Shown here in pieces: positions 6,717-13,540 of a DNA stretch of 13,540 nucleotides (position 1 is its first letter; the number at the start of each line of letters is the position of its first letter). The translations under genes and the position numbers were made by a program. Source of the DNA: Desulfobulbaceae bacterium (GTDB lineage Bacteria > Desulfobacterota > Desulfobulbia > Desulfobulbales > Desulfobulbaceae); assembly GCA_011322715.1 (NCBI GenBank), contig DRLX01000425.1, positions 1 to 13,540 on the forward strand, written 5' to 3'. Below the pieces are notes generated by a model. The model was not told the DNA's origin, did no database searches, and saw only the letters and a program-made list of their open reading frames with translations.

Positions 6717-7871
6717 GTGTTCCGGTCGGACCATTCCATTGTTGCCCTCTTCCTGTTGGGCGGGATTTTTTATCTTAACTTTTTTTCCCGGATTTTCTCC
6801 GCTCCTCTTCTGCCGGAATTTGAGCGAACCCTTCATCTCACGCACGGCCAGGCTGGTTTATTTTTTTTCTTTATCAGCTGCGGCTATTTTCTCTCTCTCC
6901 TTGCCTCGGGTTTTATCTCTTCCTGCATCGGCCACAAACGTTCCATTATTCTTTCCATGGCAGGAATCGGCCTCTCCCTCGGCCTGCTTTCTCTGACGAC
7001 AAACATCGCTGTTATCCGAACGACTTTTTTCCTGGTCGGCCTCTCCGCCGGTACCTATCTTCCATCCGCCATTGCGACGATATCCAGCCTGTTTGCGCCC
7101 CATCTTCGAGGCAGAGCATTTGCCGTCCATGAATTGGCCCCAAATCTTGCCTTTCTAACGGCCCCCATGTACGTCGCTCTTCTCCTGCCCCACCTCTCTT
7201 GGAGACAACTGATCAGGCTACCCATCGCCTTTCTTCTGGTGGCCTGCCTTCTCTACGCCTTGTGGGGCAGGGACGTACGAATACGGACGCCGAAACCAGA
7301 TATTAACCTTTATCGCATTCTCCTGCGTCACAGAGATTTTCATATTATGGTCATTCTCTTTTCACTGGGCATCACTTCGACTCTGGGAATTTTTTCCGTC
7401 CTGCCGACATACCTGATAAGCGTGCATGGTTTTACCGAACACCAGGCCAATATGCTTATCGGCGCTTCCCGGATACCTACCCTCGGCGCTGCTCTTGCCG
7501 GTGGTTTTTTTGCCGATTATTTTGGTCATCGTCGGGCAATAGGTCTGGTATTGTTCTGCAGCGGCATCATGACCATTCTCCTTACACAAAATCGGCAACT
7601 CCTCCATATCGCCATATGGGTGCAGCCGATCCTTGCCGTCTGTTTTTTTCCTGCCGGTTTCGCGCTGCTCTCCCGGATCGGCCCTCCGGAAACTCGGGGA
7701 ATAACCGTTTCTCTCACCATCCCCCTTGCCTTTGTCATCGGCGGCGGAATTATGCCTGCCGTAATCACCCGGATGGCTGATTACGGCCTGTTTGCAACAG
7801 CTATCGGCCTGACCGGCATCCTGATTGCAGCAGGCGGCTTTCTGGTGCTCTTCATGCAAGACGGGCCGTAA
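6717..7871 (+). CDS. Major facilitator superfamily transporter
   Basis: Encodes 384 residues with about twelve hydrophobic segments, the typical MFS layout and length. The first half has a motif A-like loop between helices 2 and 3, GFISSCIGHKR (65-75), in which the usual Asp is Cys. The second half repeats it as GGFFADYFGHRR (262-273) with the Asp present. RGRAF (131-135) after helix 4 is also typical. Substrate cannot be told from sequence; the general look is of the CynX/YnfM/NNP-like sugar or organic-anion porters. The GTG at 6717 is the first start in the frame; no convincing Shine-Dalgarno sequence precedes it. It is probably co-transcribed with the His/Cys-motif gene. The stop is immediately followed by a palindromic element. 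Confidence 0.88.
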   Translation: MFRSDHSIVALFLLGGIFYLNFFSRIFSAPLLPEFERTLHLTHGQAGLFFFFISCGYFLSLLASGFISSCIGHKRSIILSMAGIGLSLGLLSLTTNIAVIRTTFFLVGLSAGTYLPSAIATISSLFAPHLRGRAFAVHELAPNLAFLTAPMYVALLLPHLSWRQLIRLPIAFLLVACLLYALWGRDVRIRTPKPDINLYRILLRHRDFHIMVILFSLGITSTLGIFSVLPTYLISVHGFTEHQANMLIGASRIPTLGAALAGGFFADYFGHRRAIGLVLFCSGIMTILLTQNRQLLHIAIWVQPILAVCFFPAGFALLSRIGPPETRGITVSLTIPLAFVIGGGIMPAVITRMADYGLFATAIGLTGILIAAGGFLVLFMQDGP

Positions 7872-7872
7872 C

Positions 7873-8032
7873 TAGTGCCTGTCCATAAATGGTCTTTTCG
7901 CCCGATCTCTACGTCACAAAAAAATGAAAAATTCTCACATATGATCAATATGCTGCGCTTTTTAATTTTCCTGCTCCTCGGAGTCTACGCTTACCTGACC
8001 TCGAACGAAAATTCTATTTTTTCAAGGCACCC
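7873..8032. repeat. Decayed palindromic intergenic element, about 156 bp
   Basis: This segment folds as a long imperfect inverted repeat. Termini are GTGCCT (7875-7880) and AGGCAC (8025-8030). Next inward TTTTCGCCCGA (7895-7905) pairs with TCGAACGAAAA (8001-8011), 9 of 11 matching, and AAAATGAAAAA (7921-7931) pairs with TTTTTAATTTT (7959-7969), 10 of 11. It starts 2 nt after the MFS stop. It has no transposase gene, so it fits a MITE- or REP-like non-autonomous element or a vestige of one. I have an impression that similar elements are scattered in intergenic regions of sulfate-reducer genomes, but could not check. A short open frame across it (7875-8120) is not credible as a gene. Confidence 0.6.
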
Positions 8033-8064
8033 TTCAGATAAACGGTATCTTTTCAATCACAAAT

Positions 8065-8093
8065 TTGCCATAAACCGTGACAACCGGTATAGT
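8065..8093 (+). promoter_or_regulatory. Candidate sigma70 promoter of nhaA
   Basis: TTGCCA (8065-8070), a 17-nt spacer and TATAGT (8088-8093) form a good vegetative promoter with start near 8100. This leaves a leader of about 48 nt to the nhaA ATG. It lies just outside the palindromic element. Confidence 0.65.
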
Positions 8094-8147
8094 AGATTTT
8101 CAAGAAAAGTAGTACTCTGAGATCCTCTTCCACTGTCCGGAACCACT

Positions 8148-9458
8148 ATGAGTGCAGCACCTATTAAAAGTAAAAATCAGTTTGAACGTTTCCTGCATTC
8201 GCAGACTTCAAGCTCCATCGTCCTGATGCTGGCGACCCTGGCCGCCGTTCTCTGGGCAAATTCCCCCTGGTCCGATTATTATTTTAAACTCGGGCACCTG
8301 GGAATCGGCACTCATTTTAACGGCCGCCAATATCAGCTCTCACTTGACCATTGGGTCAAAGACGGCCTCATGACCATCTTTTTTTTCGTCGTCGGCCTGG
8401 AAATAAAGCGGGAAATACTGATCGGCGAACTTTCTTCCCTGAAAAAGGCTGTCTTGCCGGTCATGGCGGCTGTCGGCGGTGCCGTACTGCCTGCATTGAT
8501 CTACTTTTTTTTTAACCCGGCCGGGTCCTCGGCAAGTGGCTGGGGCGTACCCATGGCCACGGACATTGCCTTTGCCCTCGGCCTGCTGGCTCTCTTTGGT
8601 CGGCGGGTGCCGATAGGGCTTAAAATTTTCCTCACGGCCCTTGCCATTGTTGATGACCTGCTGGCGGTCCTGGTTATCGCTGTTTTCTATACGGACCGTA
8701 TATCTTTTCCGGCCCTTGGAGCCGCCTTCCTCTTTCTGAGCCTGCTGTTTCTCCTCATAAAAAATCACTCCGACAATCCATTCTTCTTCTTTTGTCTTTG
8801 TTTTGCAGTCTGGGTCTGTATCTTTCTGTCCGGTATTCATGCCACCATTGCCGGTGTGCTGCTTGCCTTGATTATTCCAGTCAAAGCGACCATGGAACCA
8901 GGCATCTTCTTCGCAACGATAAAACGTCACAAATCCTGGCTGAAGAAAACCAACCTCACCCGACATTCCATGGTCGCCGATAAGCAACAACGAATTGCCA
9001 TTGAACAAATTTATCTGGCCGCCCAACGGATGATTCCCGCCGGTATCCGCATGGAAGAGGCCCTGCATCCGGTGCAGGCGTTCCTGATCCTCCCTCTGTT
9101 TGCACTCTTTGCTGCAGGAGTCACAATCAATCAAGAAACTCTGTCCACTTTTCCCGATGGAATCAGCCTCGGTATTATCGCCGGTCTGTTCCTGGGCAAG
9201 CAGATCGGCATCCTTGGTTTCAGCTTTGCCATGGTCAAAAGCGGCTGGACCACGTTACCGACAGGAGTCACCTGGGGCCAGCTCTGGGGAGTTTCCCTGT
9301 TAGGAGGAATAGGGTTTACCATGTCCATATTTATAAGTGAGCTTGCCTTTACAGATCCGATACAGCTTGCCGAGGCAAAAATTGCCGTTTTTGCAGCCTC
9401 TCTTCTTGCCGGTATGGCCGGCAGCGTTATCCTCAACATCTACCTGCCCAAACGATAA
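8148..9458 (+). CDS. nhaA: Na+/H+ antiporter NhaA
   Basis: Encodes 436 residues, a little longer than the E. coli protein (388) but normal for many NhaA. This inner-membrane antiporter exports Na+ in exchange for protons, controlling cytoplasmic pH and sodium. The signature elements are present: FFFVVGLEIKREI (78-90), the unwound helix 4 motif MATDIAFALG with D139, the ion-binding pair D169-D170 in LAIVDDLLAV, and H231 in the SGIHATIAGVLL motif that contains the pH-linked His of E. coli. GKQIGI carries K351, matching the functional Lys of helix 10, and LLGGIGFTMSIFI (384-396) is intact. A hydrophilic stretch at about 246-305 separates the two halves. It has its own likely promoter and a weak ribosome-binding site, and is followed after 19 nt by the DUF748 gene, suggesting an operon. 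Confidence 0.97.
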   Translation: MSAAPIKSKNQFERFLHSQTSSSIVLMLATLAAVLWANSPWSDYYFKLGHLGIGTHFNGRQYQLSLDHWVKDGLMTIFFFVVGLEIKREILIGELSSLKKAVLPVMAAVGGAVLPALIYFFFNPAGSSASGWGVPMATDIAFALGLLALFGRRVPIGLKIFLTALAIVDDLLAVLVIAVFYTDRISFPALGAAFLFLSLLFLLIKNHSDNPFFFFCLCFAVWVCIFLSGIHATIAGVLLALIIPVKATMEPGIFFATIKRHKSWLKKTNLTRHSMVADKQQRIAIEQIYLAAQRMIPAGIRMEEALHPVQAFLILPLFALFAAGVTINQETLSTFPDGISLGIIAGLFLGKQIGILGFSFAMVKSGWTTLPTGVTWGQLWGVSLLGGIGFTMSIFISELAFTDPIQLAEAKIAVFAASLLAGMAGSVILNIYLPKR

Positions 9459-9477
9459 TTCATTTCCGTTACCTGCA

Positions 9478-12400
9478 ATGACCAACAGACAAATGAACAA
9501 GCCTTTCCGGCAAAAAACCTGGTTCCTTATTCTCTGCGGTTTCCTGCTCAGCCTTACGGCTTTCCTGATAATCCTGCCGGTGGCCTCGAAATACTATCTC
9601 AGCAAATGGCTGATCGACAATGGTGCCGACAAGGCCGTTATTGAGCATGTACGGATTAATCCCTTTACCGGAAAAGCGGGCCTTCAAGGGGTTACCGTCC
9701 AAATAGGCGGGGCAACGGTCCTTGCCGATGCCGATATTACTGTTGATATTGCCATGCTGCAGCTTTTCGGCAAACGGGCGGTGGTGCAAAGCAGCATTCT
9801 TAAAGGAATCAGCCTTGATATTGAGCTGTATAAAGACGGCCGCATGCGATTCGGTTCCTATACGACTTCTCCCGCTCCTCCCGCATCACCTGCCGCCACT
9901 GAACAAAGCCAACCACAGCACTCTCTCTGGAGCTTCTCCGCCAATCACATTGAAATGGCTGACAGCACCGTCCGATTCACCATGCCGGACCTGCACCTGA
10001 CTCTCAAGGTGGACCATGCCTCCCTGACCAAGTTCACCACCGCACCCGGGGACAAATCAGGGGCCTTTACCCTGTCCGGCACCATTAACGGCGCACCGGT
10101 TACTGTAGACCTGCAGACCTTACGAATTACTCCCGAAATTGTCGCCAAAGGCGATGTTCATGTGGCGGATTTTGCCCTGAATAACTTGAGCGCCTTTCTT
10201 CAACCTACTCTCAGGCCCTTTACCGGCAGCGCCTCCGTGGACGGAAAAACCATGTTCAGGATGACGGATACCGGCGATATTTTCGTTGATTATAACGGGA
10301 TGCTTAGCGTAGACAGGGGTCATATTGCAGGCAGATCCTTTTCCGTCAAGGGAGCTCCGGTACGCTGGGAAAAGGGAAAAATTCATTTCTCCATGACGGA
10401 GAAAGAGGGAATCAAAGTCGATGTTAACGGCAGATTAACCGGAAAAGATATTGGTGTGGACATTCCCGATCCGGTTATCAAGGTACGAGGGCCTGCCGTT
10501 GATATCAACGGCGAGGTAAAGGTCACTATTGATGATACAGTCAAGGTTGACGCCACTACCGGGCTTGCCCTGAAAAAACCAACTTTTTCCATGCCGCCCC
10601 TCAGCGCCGGGATGAAGTCCCTCGTATGGCAGGGTAAAAATCGACGGATTCACTTTAGCTCCGGCACCAAAAACACGCCCATAGCGGTGACCGTCGAGGG
10701 ACAACTCATTGCCGAGCAACCAACTTTTGCTGATCAGGACCCGGAGATCCGACTTGCTACCAAAAGTGAGCGGATATCCTGGAACGGGGCAATCTCCTAT
10801 GAAGCAGAAATGGGTAAGCGGCCACAATCTGCCGTCAAGACGCTGGGAAAACTTACCGGCAAAGGTCTCGTTATTTCCCTGGCCGATTCCCTCCACTATA
10901 CCCAGAAATCCCTGACAAACTCCGGACGTATCAACGTCGACTTCGGTCCAAAAATCCCCCTTCAGCTTCAGCTTGACACTACCATTGCCGGTAAGGATAT
11001 ATCCTTTAACCTCAAAGGGGCTGGGCTTACCATACATCAGCAATCAATTGATATTACCAATAAAGGGAAAATTTCTCTGAAAAAGAACCTTACCGTCCAG
11101 GGAACCGGATCACTGAAAGCAAATGGTTTAACCATTAATTCCACTAAGCAAAAATCTCCCCTTGCCGATCTGAAACAATTCACGATCGAGGCCGTCCAGG
11201 CTCCGGGGGGAAGCACAATCACAATCGGCAAGGCCACGGCAGACGATCTGGCAATACAAGTCGACGGGAGTATGCCACTTGCCGTTTCCGTGCCCAACAT
11301 CACCGTACACGATCTGCACAGTACGGATCTGAAGACCTATACAATCGCCAGGGTGACGGCCCAGACCCCGATAATTACGGCAAAGAAAAACAATGCAAAA
11401 CTGACTGGATTAAACAGTCTTGAAATCCGTCATCTCGCAGCCGATAGTGCCGGCAGGATTTCCATTGATCGTATAAATTTCGATGATCTCTTTTTTCTTG
11501 GAACCTCCCAAAAAACCGGAGGCAATATCTGTACAATAGGCGGTGCCGCACTTTCAAAAATCGACTGGAATTCGAAGTCCGGTCTACGTGGAGATTCTTT
11601 GAGCTTTTCCGATCTATTCTGTACCCTGGTACGGGAAAAAGACGGAGGTCTTGTCCTTGCAAAACGGCTTGCCGCTATGCGCGACCCTGCTGCCGGGAAA
11701 TCAACCAAGAAAAAGACTTCACAGGACCCAAAAACAGAGGCCCCACCCATTGCTCTTGCCAAGGTGACCTTGCGTGGAAAGAACGCCATCCACTTTGAGG
11801 ATCACACCCTGGAGGTTCCCTTTACCAGCAATCTGGGCATCAAGACTCTGCAGATAGAGGGACTTGATTCGAAAAAACCGGACAAACCCGCGTCCCTCCG
11901 CATGATGGGAACGTTGGAAAAAAGGGCGCCCTTGAAGATAACCGGAACCATTGCACCTTTTCTACAGGAACTTGCCCTGAAATTACACATAAGCCTGAAA
12001 AATTATCCTCTTTCGCATCTTTCCGCTTACACGGTACAAGCGGTCGGGGTGGCACTGGCAAGTGGGTCCATGCGCCTGACAAGTGATATTTCCCTGAAAA
12101 AACGCCAACTGGACATGAAGAACGAGGTGGTGCTTCAACAACTCAAGACCAGTACCATTTCAAAGGAGCTGGCGAAAAAACTTGACAACAAGCTGCCCGT
12201 ACCGCTTGATTCCGCCCTGGCCATGCTCAGGGACCGCAAGGACACCATTACTCTGAATGTTCCCTTAAGCGGCCCCATTGACAAACTCAGTGTCGGTATC
12301 TCTGATATTCTCATCACCGCGCTTGGCAAGGCCATTGTTCCAGCCGCTTCCGGCTACCTTGTCTATGCCCTTGGACCATATGGTGCCCTGGCCTGGGTCG

Positions 12401-12798
12401 GTATGGAAGTCGGCAGCCGGATTCTTGAGGTTCGGTTGCCACCCGTCGTGTTCAAACCAGGCGACGACGGTCTTCCGGAAAAAAGTGAAGATTATTTCAA
12501 GCGGTTGGCCAAGATACTGCAGGATAAACCGGAGGTCGATTTTCGACTCTGTCCAAAAGTTTCGGCATGGGAAGCGGATCCGGACAGGACCAAGAAAGAC
12601 GAAAAAAAGAACGACAAGCCGATACAGCTCAGTGACAGGGACCGAAACAGACTGATGGAGCTTGGTCAGAAACGGGCGCAGAACGTGAAGGAACATCTGG
12701 TGGAGCAATACGGCTGCGACAAGGACCGGCTTCTTATCTGTACCACCCGGATCGAAAAAGATGCTTCAGCCAAACCCCGGGTGGACATACGGATGTAA
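9478..12798 (+). CDS. DUF748/AsmA-like giant periplasmic protein
   Basis: Encodes 1106 residues when started at the ATG at 9478, 19 nt after nhaA. An in-frame ATG at 9493 is an alternative, while upstream starts inside nhaA would add a non-family leader. A basic N-terminus and one membrane helix (about residues 14-34) precede a very long, beta-rich periplasmic part. That part has many short amphipathic strands and DUF748/AsmA-type phrases such as GISLDIELYKDGRMRFG. Around residues 955-990 a Gly/Ala-rich hydrophobic stretch leads to LPPVVFKPG. The C-terminal 110 residues have the RLMELGQKRAQNVKEHLVEQ-YGC-KDRLL pattern seen at the end of DUF748 proteins, OmpA-like in look. AsmA-type proteins are proposed to move lipids between membranes; whether this one does is inference. 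A low-complexity Pro/Ala linker occurs near residues 129-144, and a charged Lys-rich linker near 740-760. Confidence 0.85.
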   Translation: MTNRQMNKPFRQKTWFLILCGFLLSLTAFLIILPVASKYYLSKWLIDNGADKAVIEHVRINPFTGKAGLQGVTVQIGGATVLADADITVDIAMLQLFGKRAVVQSSILKGISLDIELYKDGRMRFGSYTTSPAPPASPAATEQSQPQHSLWSFSANHIEMADSTVRFTMPDLHLTLKVDHASLTKFTTAPGDKSGAFTLSGTINGAPVTVDLQTLRITPEIVAKGDVHVADFALNNLSAFLQPTLRPFTGSASVDGKTMFRMTDTGDIFVDYNGMLSVDRGHIAGRSFSVKGAPVRWEKGKIHFSMTEKEGIKVDVNGRLTGKDIGVDIPDPVIKVRGPAVDINGEVKVTIDDTVKVDATTGLALKKPTFSMPPLSAGMKSLVWQGKNRRIHFSSGTKNTPIAVTVEGQLIAEQPTFADQDPEIRLATKSERISWNGAISYEAEMGKRPQSAVKTLGKLTGKGLVISLADSLHYTQKSLTNSGRINVDFGPKIPLQLQLDTTIAGKDISFNLKGAGLTIHQQSIDITNKGKISLKKNLTVQGTGSLKANGLTINSTKQKSPLADLKQFTIEAVQAPGGSTITIGKATADDLAIQVDGSMPLAVSVPNITVHDLHSTDLKTYTIARVTAQTPIITAKKNNAKLTGLNSLEIRHLAADSAGRISIDRINFDDLFFLGTSQKTGGNICTIGGAALSKIDWNSKSGLRGDSLSFSDLFCTLVREKDGGLVLAKRLAAMRDPAAGKSTKKKTSQDPKTEAPPIALAKVTLRGKNAIHFEDHTLEVPFTSNLGIKTLQIEGLDSKKPDKPASLRMMGTLEKRAPLKITGTIAPFLQELALKLHISLKNYPLSHLSAYTVQAVGVALASGSMRLTSDISLKKRQLDMKNEVVLQQLKTSTISKELAKKLDNKLPVPLDSALAMLRDRKDTITLNVPLSGPIDKLSVGISDILITALGKAIVPAASGYLVYALGPYGALAWVGMEVGSRILEVRLPPVVFKPGDDGLPEKSEDYFKRLAKILQDKPEVDFRLCPKVSAWEADPDRTKKDEKKNDKPIQLSDRDRNRLMELGQKRAQNVKEHLVEQYGCDKDRLLICTTRIEKDASAKPRVDIRM

Positions 12799-12837
12799 GG
12801 AACCGTTCCACGACCATCGGCAATGGAAAAACCGGGG

Positions 12838-13386
12838 CTACCAATGACGTACGCGGCCGGTGTCAAGATGGACGAAATCGGAAGTTCTATAATAGCCGAC
12901 ACCGCCTCGTTTAAGGGAGAGTGCGCATTGCCGGATCTTGCTGGTCCGCACTCCGGTCAGACGAATATCAATGGCCTTGCCGTCCATGTGCAGACTGTGT
13001 TTTGCCACGCCGGAACTGCGCGCCCGAAGGAGCCTGTTGGTTTTTGGCGAACGATAGCCGGAAATGACCTCAAAGGTACCCCTGTGGCCGAGAGCGCATT
13101 GGACATCAAAAAGGATATCCAGCAATTTCGGGTCGATAGCATGGACTTGATCAGTTCGGAAATCACGGAGAAAATGGTTGACCCGGTGCAAAGCCTGGGA
13201 ATCGTAACAACCGGGACAGCCGTAGGAAACAGCGAGCTTTTCCCCGGTATGGGTATGATAAAAATGAAGTGTTCGATTTTCAGGCATTGCCAGGCATCGT
13301 ACCGGTTGCTGCAGGGCCAGACCGATCGTGCCGAGCATGGCTGATGATAAAAACCGTCTCCGCGTCATCAAAGTATTCATAACCAC
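12838..13386 (-). CDS. mepK: Tat-exported murein endopeptidase, MepK/YcbK type (DUF882)
   Basis: Encodes 182 residues, the same length as E. coli YcbK/MepK. I choose the GTG at 13386 because AGGTGAG (13400-13394) precedes it with 7-nt spacing; ATGs at 13380 and 13368 are alternatives. The N-terminus has a twin-arginine motif TRRRFLSS (8-15), a hydrophobic stretch and a likely cut after CLA (residue 33), so folded export by Tat is expected. The peptidase part has the conserved ISGYRSPKTN block, GVAKHSLHMDGKAIDI with H133 and D140, and the C-terminal GGVGYY-DFVHLDTG-RHW with H173; these three are the zinc ligands of the M15-like fold. E. coli MepK cuts 3-3 (LD) peptide crosslinks in murein. A Cys-Pro-Gly-Cys pair near residue 57 is not usual for the family. 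It converges on the DUF748 gene with a 39-nt gap lacking a strong terminator. Confidence 0.9.
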   Translation of the reverse strand: MVMNTLMTRRRFLSSAMLGTIGLALQQPVRCLAMPENRTLHFYHTHTGEKLAVSYGCPGCYDSQALHRVNHFLRDFRTDQVHAIDPKLLDILFDVQCALGHRGTFEVISGYRSPKTNRLLRARSSGVAKHSLHMDGKAIDIRLTGVRTSKIRQCALSLKRGGVGYYRTSDFVHLDTGRVRHW

Positions 13387-13466
13387 GTATTCGCTCACCT
13401 GTTTTGGATTGAAACATTCGTTCAATCAACAAAACTTTACAATAATTTTCCGCCGTAATTACCAGA

Positions 13467-13495
13467 TCCTTACCTGAAACAGGGGCACCTGTCAA
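13467..13495 (-). promoter_or_regulatory. Candidate promoter of the MepK-type gene
   Basis: On the minus strand a perfect -35 TTGACA (13495-13490), a 17-nt spacer and a poor -10 TAAGGA (13472-13467) precede the gene, leaving a leader of about 75 nt. The -35 is consensus but the -10 matches only partly, so this is tentative. Confidence 0.35.
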
Positions 13496-13498
13496 GTC

Positions 13499-13540
13499 TC
13501 ACCCTATTTCTTCCGCCTGCGCCACCGCGGCTCTGACATC
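13499..13540 (-). CDS. Possible C-terminal end of an upstream gene (partial)
   Basis: The last 42 bases read on the minus strand as 13 codons, DVRAAVAQAEEIG, and a TGA stop at 13501-13499. Composition is GC-rich and protein-like, unlike the AT-rich gap beside it, so it may be the tail of a gene lying beyond the window edge. It is too short to identify. Confidence 0.3.
   Translation of the reverse strand, partial: DVRAAVAQAEEIG

Noticed and set aside
7875..8120. Open frame of 81 codons between the MFS gene and nhaA, with a hydrophobic stretch
   Set aside because: It lies across the palindromic element and the nhaA promoter, has no ribosome-binding site, and its hydrophobic run comes from the A/T-rich arm of the inverted repeat.
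8340..9134. 264-codon open frame antisense to nhaA
   Set aside because: Its residues are highly polar and repetitive in the manner of a reverse reading of membrane helices; nhaA on the plus strand is unambiguous.
10435..11043. 202-codon open frame antisense to the DUF748 gene
   Set aside because: No recognisable domain or start signal, and it is fully covered by a convincing coding gene on the plus strand.
12799..12837. Terminator between the DUF748 and MepK-type genes
   Set aside because: Only a 4-bp CCAT/ATGG stem is present, followed by five A and no T run on the plus strand; too weak to call.
13280..13495. 71-codon minus-strand open frame overlapping the start of the MepK-type gene
   Set aside because: The first 36 codons look protein-like, but the frame then runs through the MepK-type signal peptide in another frame, and its TTG start coincides with a consensus -35 element. 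Nothing in it is recognisable.

Overview
The window looks like chromosomal DNA of a moderate-GC Gram-negative bacterium, most likely a sulfur- or sulfate-metabolising member of the former Deltaproteobacteria (Desulfobacterota, possibly Desulfobulbales). Grounds are SecB, an outer-membrane-type lipoprotein, a DUF748/AsmA-like periplasmic giant, a MepK-type murein endopeptidase, a bacterial selenocysteine tRNA with encoded CCA, and overall codon and base style. The lineage is an inference from style and gene content. It is mostly housekeeping DNA with no phage, CRISPR, toxin or insertion sequence with a transposase gene.

Layout. (1) 41-1066, plus strand: a lipoprotein with CsgG/LpoB-like character, ended by a strong bidirectional terminator. 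(2) 5003-1153, minus strand: a three-gene run of a small CoA-binding protein (YccU type), uvrA and secB, ending at the same terminator from the other side. (3) 5004-5236: a divergent intergenic region unusually rich in inverted repeats, between the CoA-binding/uvrA group and glyQ. (4) 5237-6118: glyQ, the glycyl-tRNA synthetase alpha subunit, with no glyS beside it. It converges on selC, a 98-nt tRNA-Sec(UCA) on the minus strand. (5) 6379-7871: a small His/Cys-motif protein and an MFS transporter. (6) 7873-8032: a decayed palindromic intergenic element of about 156 bp, followed by a good promoter for nhaA. (7) 8148-12798: nhaA, a Na+/H+ antiporter, and 19 nt downstream a 1106-residue DUF748/AsmA-like membrane-anchored periplasmic protein. 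(8) 13386-12838, minus strand: a Tat-exported MepK/YcbK-type (DUF882) murein endopeptidase convergent with the giant protein. A possible C-terminal scrap of another minus-strand gene lies at the right edge.

Functionally the genes fall into translation (glyQ, selC), DNA repair (uvrA), protein export (secB) and the envelope (lipoprotein, MFS, NhaA, DUF748 protein, MepK). No multi-gene system of an obviously new type is visible. The points most worth a second look are non-coding: the stacked dyads between the uvrA group and glyQ, including a LexA-operator-like dyad, the palindromic element before nhaA, and the interleaved opposing promoters at selC. The separation of glyQ from glyS and the G-G mismatch in tRNA-Sec are smaller curiosities.
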